Shown here: positions 59,345-64,000 of the stretch, piece by piece
How positions within the stretch are numbered: position 1 is the stretch's first letter
How the letters are laid out: every line of letters begins with the position of its first letter
Source: Plectrocnemia conspersa
Lineage: Eukaryota; Arthropoda; Insecta; Trichoptera; Polycentropodidae
Direction: 5' to 3'
Length of the DNA stretch: 64,000 nucleotides
Assembly: GCA_009617715.1 (NCBI GenBank)
Contig: VTFK01000574.1
Span: forward strand, 49,971 to 113,970
Notes under the pieces: generated by a model
What the model was told of the DNA's origin: nothing
Seen by the model: only the letters and a program-made list of their open reading frames with translations
Databases searched by the model: none
Made by a program: the position numbers and the translations under genes

Positions 59345-62300
59345 AATGTCTCGTGCTGTGACTTTTTATATAAATAGTATTTTTTCTTTAATAGTAATTA
59401 TTGTATTTTAATCTTTGCCTTACCCTACATATATTTTATTTTAATTATTTTTATAAATGATACTGTTTTACTTATTTAATTTTTTTTAATCTGCTTGTAT
59501 TTATTTTTATGCAATAACTATAAAATTTTAATGTATTTTCGATATAGTATATTTTACTGTACAATGTTTTTTATGAATGAAATAGCTATTGTATTTCATT
59601 CATGATATTTAGTAGCTCAGACAAATAGCAAAACACACTTTATGAATTATAACATAGATTTTATAAAAATACTCGAAGAAAAACCCACACACGACTTTTT
59701 CAATCACAAATGATGATCATTGGTAACAGTCTCCTTCAGCTCACGATTGACGATGATTATCAATTCAGACACACTGACAATGCTCGCAGAAAGAGCATTA
59801 TTCCCAACGTGGAAGCGATTAACAGCCATCAACATGGTACGTTAAGAGGATTTAAGTCACTGTTGTGTTACGAGTTAGTACCTAACATATTCTGGATACA
59901 TAGTCACGCTTTATTCTTAATAATAATAAAAAACTGAGGTTCATTAGCAACGACTGTAATAACACCACTTTCTAAAAGAAACAGTTTTTTAACCAACATT
60001 TAAAATAAAATAAAAACAGTTTTGTGATTGGATAAGATACAAAATAGCTTTATTGTTATGATTTTTTAGCAATTTGTATTTATTTTTAATAATAAAATAT
60101 CTTATTATTTTAAAAACTATTTTCTTTGGAGTTCGGTCTTTTAATTAAAACTATCATAATTATTTTTGTTACATATTTGGCTATCAATCAAATCCTTTTA
60201 CCAAATAATAATAAAATAAAATTTTTAAAATAATAAGAGATATTATAAGCTTTGACAATTTTTATTTGTGTAATAAAAAAAGCTAAGTGTTACGTCACAC
60301 AATAATATATTTTATTATGACACGCATATATTTACAATATACTATATAAATAAGTACTATTATTTACATATATTTATTACAACTCCAAGTTTAATGTAGA
60401 AAGTTGGCAATCCACTTTAGCTCTTTCCTGTATGTAATATAAACAAACAATAATTTTAAATATGTATTAACATAATTCAATTACATTTTATCGTTATTAA
60501 CTACATAGCTAAAAACAATAATAAATTTTAATTTAATATAAGACTTTATTAGACATTTATAACCAATAACTCTTCATCAAAAATCTTCATTTTCATTATA
60601 ACCTCAATATACTTTTCATGTTAATTTTACATATTGCTATATTTTATCGTTTATGTAAATTAGTAATGTTTTACCATCTTAACATTTATAACCACATACA
60701 TAATTAATATTTAGTTCGCAATGTATTTATTAGAAAAGACAGTCAAAACTTAAGAACAACTTTTCTGTTTACTATTTTGAAAAAAATATTTTATATTTTT
60801 TTTCGATTACGAATGAGTATTCGGGGTATCCAAATTATATATCCCGATTCAAGAATGCTGCTAACAAAAGTTTATTAAAGGATACGAATAGCTGACGGAT
60901 CGTCAAAGTGAAACCTAATAACGATGCCATTTTGAAGATTTTGCTCAATGTTAAATTAAGTTTTTCACCGAGATCGTAGAAATATTTTTAAAGGAAATGA
61001 GATCGGGAACGTGACACAATATGCTACTTTTAGGTAATAAAATGTTTGACGAAAGCCAATCTATATTGAGAACATAAAGCACACTAAAGAAAAATGCTAA
61101 TAAACTGTTGTTTTACTCTAAGGAAGAAGTTCAAAACATTTGAAGCTCCGCTCCCGATCACTGTTGCTTGCTCGCGCTATTGTATGATAAAGGTAATTTA
61201 TATTAATATAGGATACGTTCTGAATTCATTTATTAATTATTACTTTTAAAATGTAACTCTTGTTAAAACTAGCGGCGGTTATGCTTTAACTTATTTAAAA
61301 TACAACTTCTCTCTGCGGTGTAAGAGAACTCCTGCGGGGACAGTGTTTTGCATTCGAATATCCTAAGCAGATGTTAATGTGGTTGCCTGAGGTGGTCAGC
61401 ATTTATTCATATCCTCGGCAGGTGTCCCAAAGAAACAGCGGGGAGGAGAGATCCTTGTCTGAACAGAGACAACGATCCGCATCCGTTTTTGCTCTCAATA
61501 ATTGCCCGTTCAATCATAATAAACCAAATAAAAAAAAATGCTGCACGGTCGTAAAATCTGAGCGGATATCCTAAACGAGATAATGAATTACTGTGCGTTA
61601 TAAAAAATGTGGCAAATTGCTACTATTGTTAATTATATTTTCACATCCACTTTCTCATTTTCATGGGAAATTAAATGCTTCACATAATTGCAAAGAATCT
61701 TTCGTTTTGAGAGTGGTGTAAATTTTCCGCGTCGCATAGTGCTGTCTTAACGCATACAATTAGTTACAAGGGACAATAGCTACATTTTAGATATTTTATT
61801 TAAAAGATTTAATATTGTTCTAAAATAATAAGCAATACAGCAATGCATGTGTTATAGCGTTTGAAACATTTATTTCATTCTTCTTTAAATCGCTTTTGTG
61901 TTTTTATTTGAGACAGAAACATTCTTATTTACCACAAAATAAAGACACGGTATTTTCGGTATTTCAAATTTTATTTTTCAACTCAGTTTATCGTTCATCT
62001 CCCTGTCGTTTTTCCTTGGTTTTCAGAAAAATGCAACCAACGAAAACTCATCTAGCGTGTATTCAAAAACGGTAGCGTGACTGACATCGTTGTAAAAAAT
62101 CTCGGTAAAAGTTATATTTTTCTAAGAATTTCACATTATTTTTTATACATATGTATAATACATACGTATTTACGGTTTTTCACGTTAAACGTTTCGGTAG
62201 AACGTAGCGAAGTAATTACTCGGCGAGGGCCATAGGTTATGCGTTGTATGTGCGTCGAAACGCTGACTGTGTCGTGCCAATAGAGGAAAACGTGAGTTAT

Positions 62301-62935
62301 GATCTGAAACTAATTGAACCATGATAATAATAATAATAATAATAAACTAGAAAATGTAATCGATGAAGGATGCTTTGGTTCAAAATAAAAGAACAAAGGA
62401 TATCGTAATGCTTATTGAAGAGTAAAATAATACACAGGCGTTTGTTAAACAAGTTTTTTTATTACAAAGAATAGTAAAATAATTTTTATTTTATCGTCAA
62501 TTTTATATTTTATTTTTAATAAATTTATCAATTTCTAACACTAAAAATCTTAAACTTAAATACCATAAAGAAAAAATTTGCAAAATATTTATTTATATAT
62601 TTATATTAAAATCATCGCGATCATTGTGAAAATAAATATTTCATATATATCAATGTAATATAAAGTAGTTCAGTTCAGCCCTTTTTTATACATACAATAA
62701 ATAAAAGGAGCGGAACATTGCCTTCAAAAGCACCCACTTTTTAGGTAATACTTTCACAATTATCATTATTATTCAAATGGGTCAATAATTTCTCAACTGA
62801 ATTTAATGCAGCAAAATAAATAAAGTATTACATTAAATTTTATGTGGTTATTCCTAAAATAAAATCTAGAAAAACAGTCTCAAATCTATCCCAAAAATAT
62901 TTTTTTAAATATGTCATTTCGGTTAAACCATATCG
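59345..62935. other. Non-coding DNA, mostly AT-rich
   Basis: Nothing assigned except a short (ATA)n microsatellite (62323-62345). GC-richer patches at 61310-61570 and 62180-62300 could contain host exons or regulatory DNA. A 67-codon ORF at 61371-61574 is Ser/Arg-rich, with no known domain and no convincing splice pair. Confidence 0.4.
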
Positions 62936-62941
62936 GAATAC

Positions 62942-63190
62942 ATTTTCACTAGTAAATATATATTCTTACCGGTGAAAATATAAATTATCAGGTAGTTACT
63001 AGTACAATTATATGATTTTAGCTTTTTAATATATAGTATATTTACATACTTATAATTATGTATTTACGTCCGATGTATAAATTTTGCAGTGAATATATAT
63101 ATTTTATGATAAATTTATATTTTCACCAGCAAAATTCAAAATGCATTTTCACCAGTAGATATATTTCTACTAGCGAAAATATAATTTTAC
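62942..63190. repeat. Inverted and direct repeats around TTTTCACCAG motifs
   Basis: GGTGAAAATATAAATT (62971-62986) is exactly inverted at 63112-63127. The 20-mer ATTTTCACTAGTAAATATAT (62942-62961) recurs in direct orientation with two changes at 63145-63164. The arrangement suggests a small foldback element or MITE of about 250 bp. No target duplication was seen. Confidence 0.55.
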
Positions 63191-63470
63191 TGATAGGAGC
63201 TGTTATTCTGCTTTGAAATGTCTATGAAGCTCAATTTGACAGTTGCGAAACGTCCATTTGCTGTTCAAACCTAAACTTAACTTAATGAAAGTTCTAAAAC
63301 TAATTATAGTCTTACAACTTTTATTAGGTCAAGTTACATTTTTGTTATATTGTATATTTGTTTATTCATTATTTTTACCAATATATATCTTAATTTTTAA
63401 ATCTGAATTTAAACTATTAAGTTCTATACATATATTTATAAAATAAATAAATATCTCATGTCTTTTTCAG

Positions 63471-63705
63471 GTCTTGCCTCATTGGCGTGAAGCTTGATTG
63501 GTTCAAGCGGCACCTGCTCCGTCGGCAGTTAACTCTTGAAGACTTCTTTAAGAGAGATACTCCTCGGACAACATTCCAGCCGCGGCCAGAATCGAGACTA
63601 ATTAGCATAAGGTCTAATCCCTACGACTATAAGACAGGCCTGAGCGTTTGCACAGCTTTGTATGCAGATTCTACTTCAGATCTTGGCGCTGTGGAAGTCA
63701 GATAA
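63471..63705 (+). CDS. Probable terminal coding exon of an unidentified host gene
   Basis: A strong acceptor, ATCTCATGTCTTTTTCAG, ends at 63470. It is followed by an open frame to the TAA at 63703-63705 that has no stop back to the acceptor if the exon begins with the last base of a codon (G|TCT TGC CTC). This gives about 77 residues starting SCLIGVKLDWFKRHLL and ending LGAVEVR. Codon composition is balanced and GC-richer than the flanks, unlike the A/T-driven chance ORFs here. The peptide is basic at first (FKRHLLRRQLTLEDFFKRD), then Pro/Arg/Ser-rich, with a tail rich in Ser/Ala/Asp and no membrane segment. I do not recognise the family. An internal ATG at 63487 could also start a 72-residue ORF. 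The preceding exon is not identified. Confidence 0.45.
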
Positions 63706-63719
63706 AGCCCTTCGAGCCT

Positions 63720-64000
63720 CCACTAACTAGTTAAGATAAAGTTATTTATTATTGCGGAAAACCTGAGCTTAATATGTTAATTTGCCCTGATGTGTGTATG
63801 TTAGTAGGTAGGTATTACTATGCACCTACAGTTTGCATCTTCATCTGGTGCACTATACAAATCCTTTGAGGTATTCATGAGCATCGTGATTAATCGCGCT
63901 CGGAGGCTGAAAGCTCGCGCCGAGCTTTCGATGAATCGGCGAAAATTGTAATAAGCTCGGCGATTTAAAATTGTTGCGAATCACTGGCCGCAATTATCCA
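63720..64000. other. Sequence after the probable last exon
   Basis: If the exon is real this is its 3' UTR and downstream flank. No canonical AATAAA is seen nearby (AGATAAAGTT at about 63735 is the closest). From about 63890 to 63970 the sequence becomes CpG-rich with short inverted motifs such as GCTCGG / CCGAGC. Confidence 0.3.

Noticed and set aside
1..64000. CRISPR array, bacterial operon, phage or viral genome
   Set aside because: No regular spacer-repeat array, Shine-Dalgarno-type spacing, clustered same-strand ORFs or viral structural genes; splice-like signals and eukaryotic transposons throughout.
1..64000. Telomeric TTAGG arrays or satellite blocks
   Set aside because: No tandem TTAGG runs and no long satellite; only short microsatellites such as (ATA)n near 62.33 kb and LINE tails.

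Overview
The window is AT-rich, repeat-saturated eukaryotic DNA with almost no protein-coding sequence. The mix of elements fits an arthropod, most likely an insect: hAT, mariner, pogo/Tigger, piggyBac and Helitron-like DNA elements, CR1/Jockey-type and RTE-type LINEs, and tRNA-derived SINEs that end in a LINE-type tail. A lepidopteran is plausible, but the sequence alone does not settle it. I see no operons, no CRISPR array, no rRNA, no intact tRNA gene and no intact transposase or reverse transcriptase gene.

Layout. 0-10 kb: an eroded hAT transposase piece, a 440-bp hAT-type MITE inserted just after a SINE-like repeat, a 646-bp hAT-type MITE with a perfect 8-bp target duplication, and copies of unnamed dispersed repeats. 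10-14.4 kb: a 5'-truncated LINE, an inverted copy of its 3' end, an LTR-like element between the two, and a MITE with GTCCGTCGGAC-type subterminal repeats. 15.6-25.8 kb: a possible non-coding first exon with a consensus splice donor, three tRNA-derived SINE loci and four LTR-like copies. 27.1-31.9 kb: a full-length but dead hAT transposon with an exact 8-bp duplication, followed by a decayed RTE-type LINE. 33.8-40 kb: a LINE scrap and two dead mariner copies. 42-45.4 kb: an LTR-like copy, a possible second LTR, an 88-bp-period duplication and a 359-bp MITE with TA duplications. 46.9-53 kb: two copies of a second LINE family, one split by a segment holding a piggyBac transposase remnant, the other starting beside a 51-bp palindrome. 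57.7-59.2 kb: an internally deleted Tigger element that abuts a Helitron-like element. 63.4-63.7 kb: the best host-gene candidate, a last coding exon.

The strongest shared signal is a 3' stem-loop, about 36 nt long, found in the LINE near 11.46 kb and in two SINEs near 19.3 and 20.15 kb. The stem is kept while its base pairs differ (GC in the LINE, AT in the SINEs), which suggests the SINEs borrow the LINE's reverse transcriptase. If the possible first exon (15.7-15.8 kb) and the last exon (63.5-63.7 kb) belong to one plus-strand gene, most of the window is a very large repeat-filled intron; this is an inference. I found no convincing previously undescribed system.
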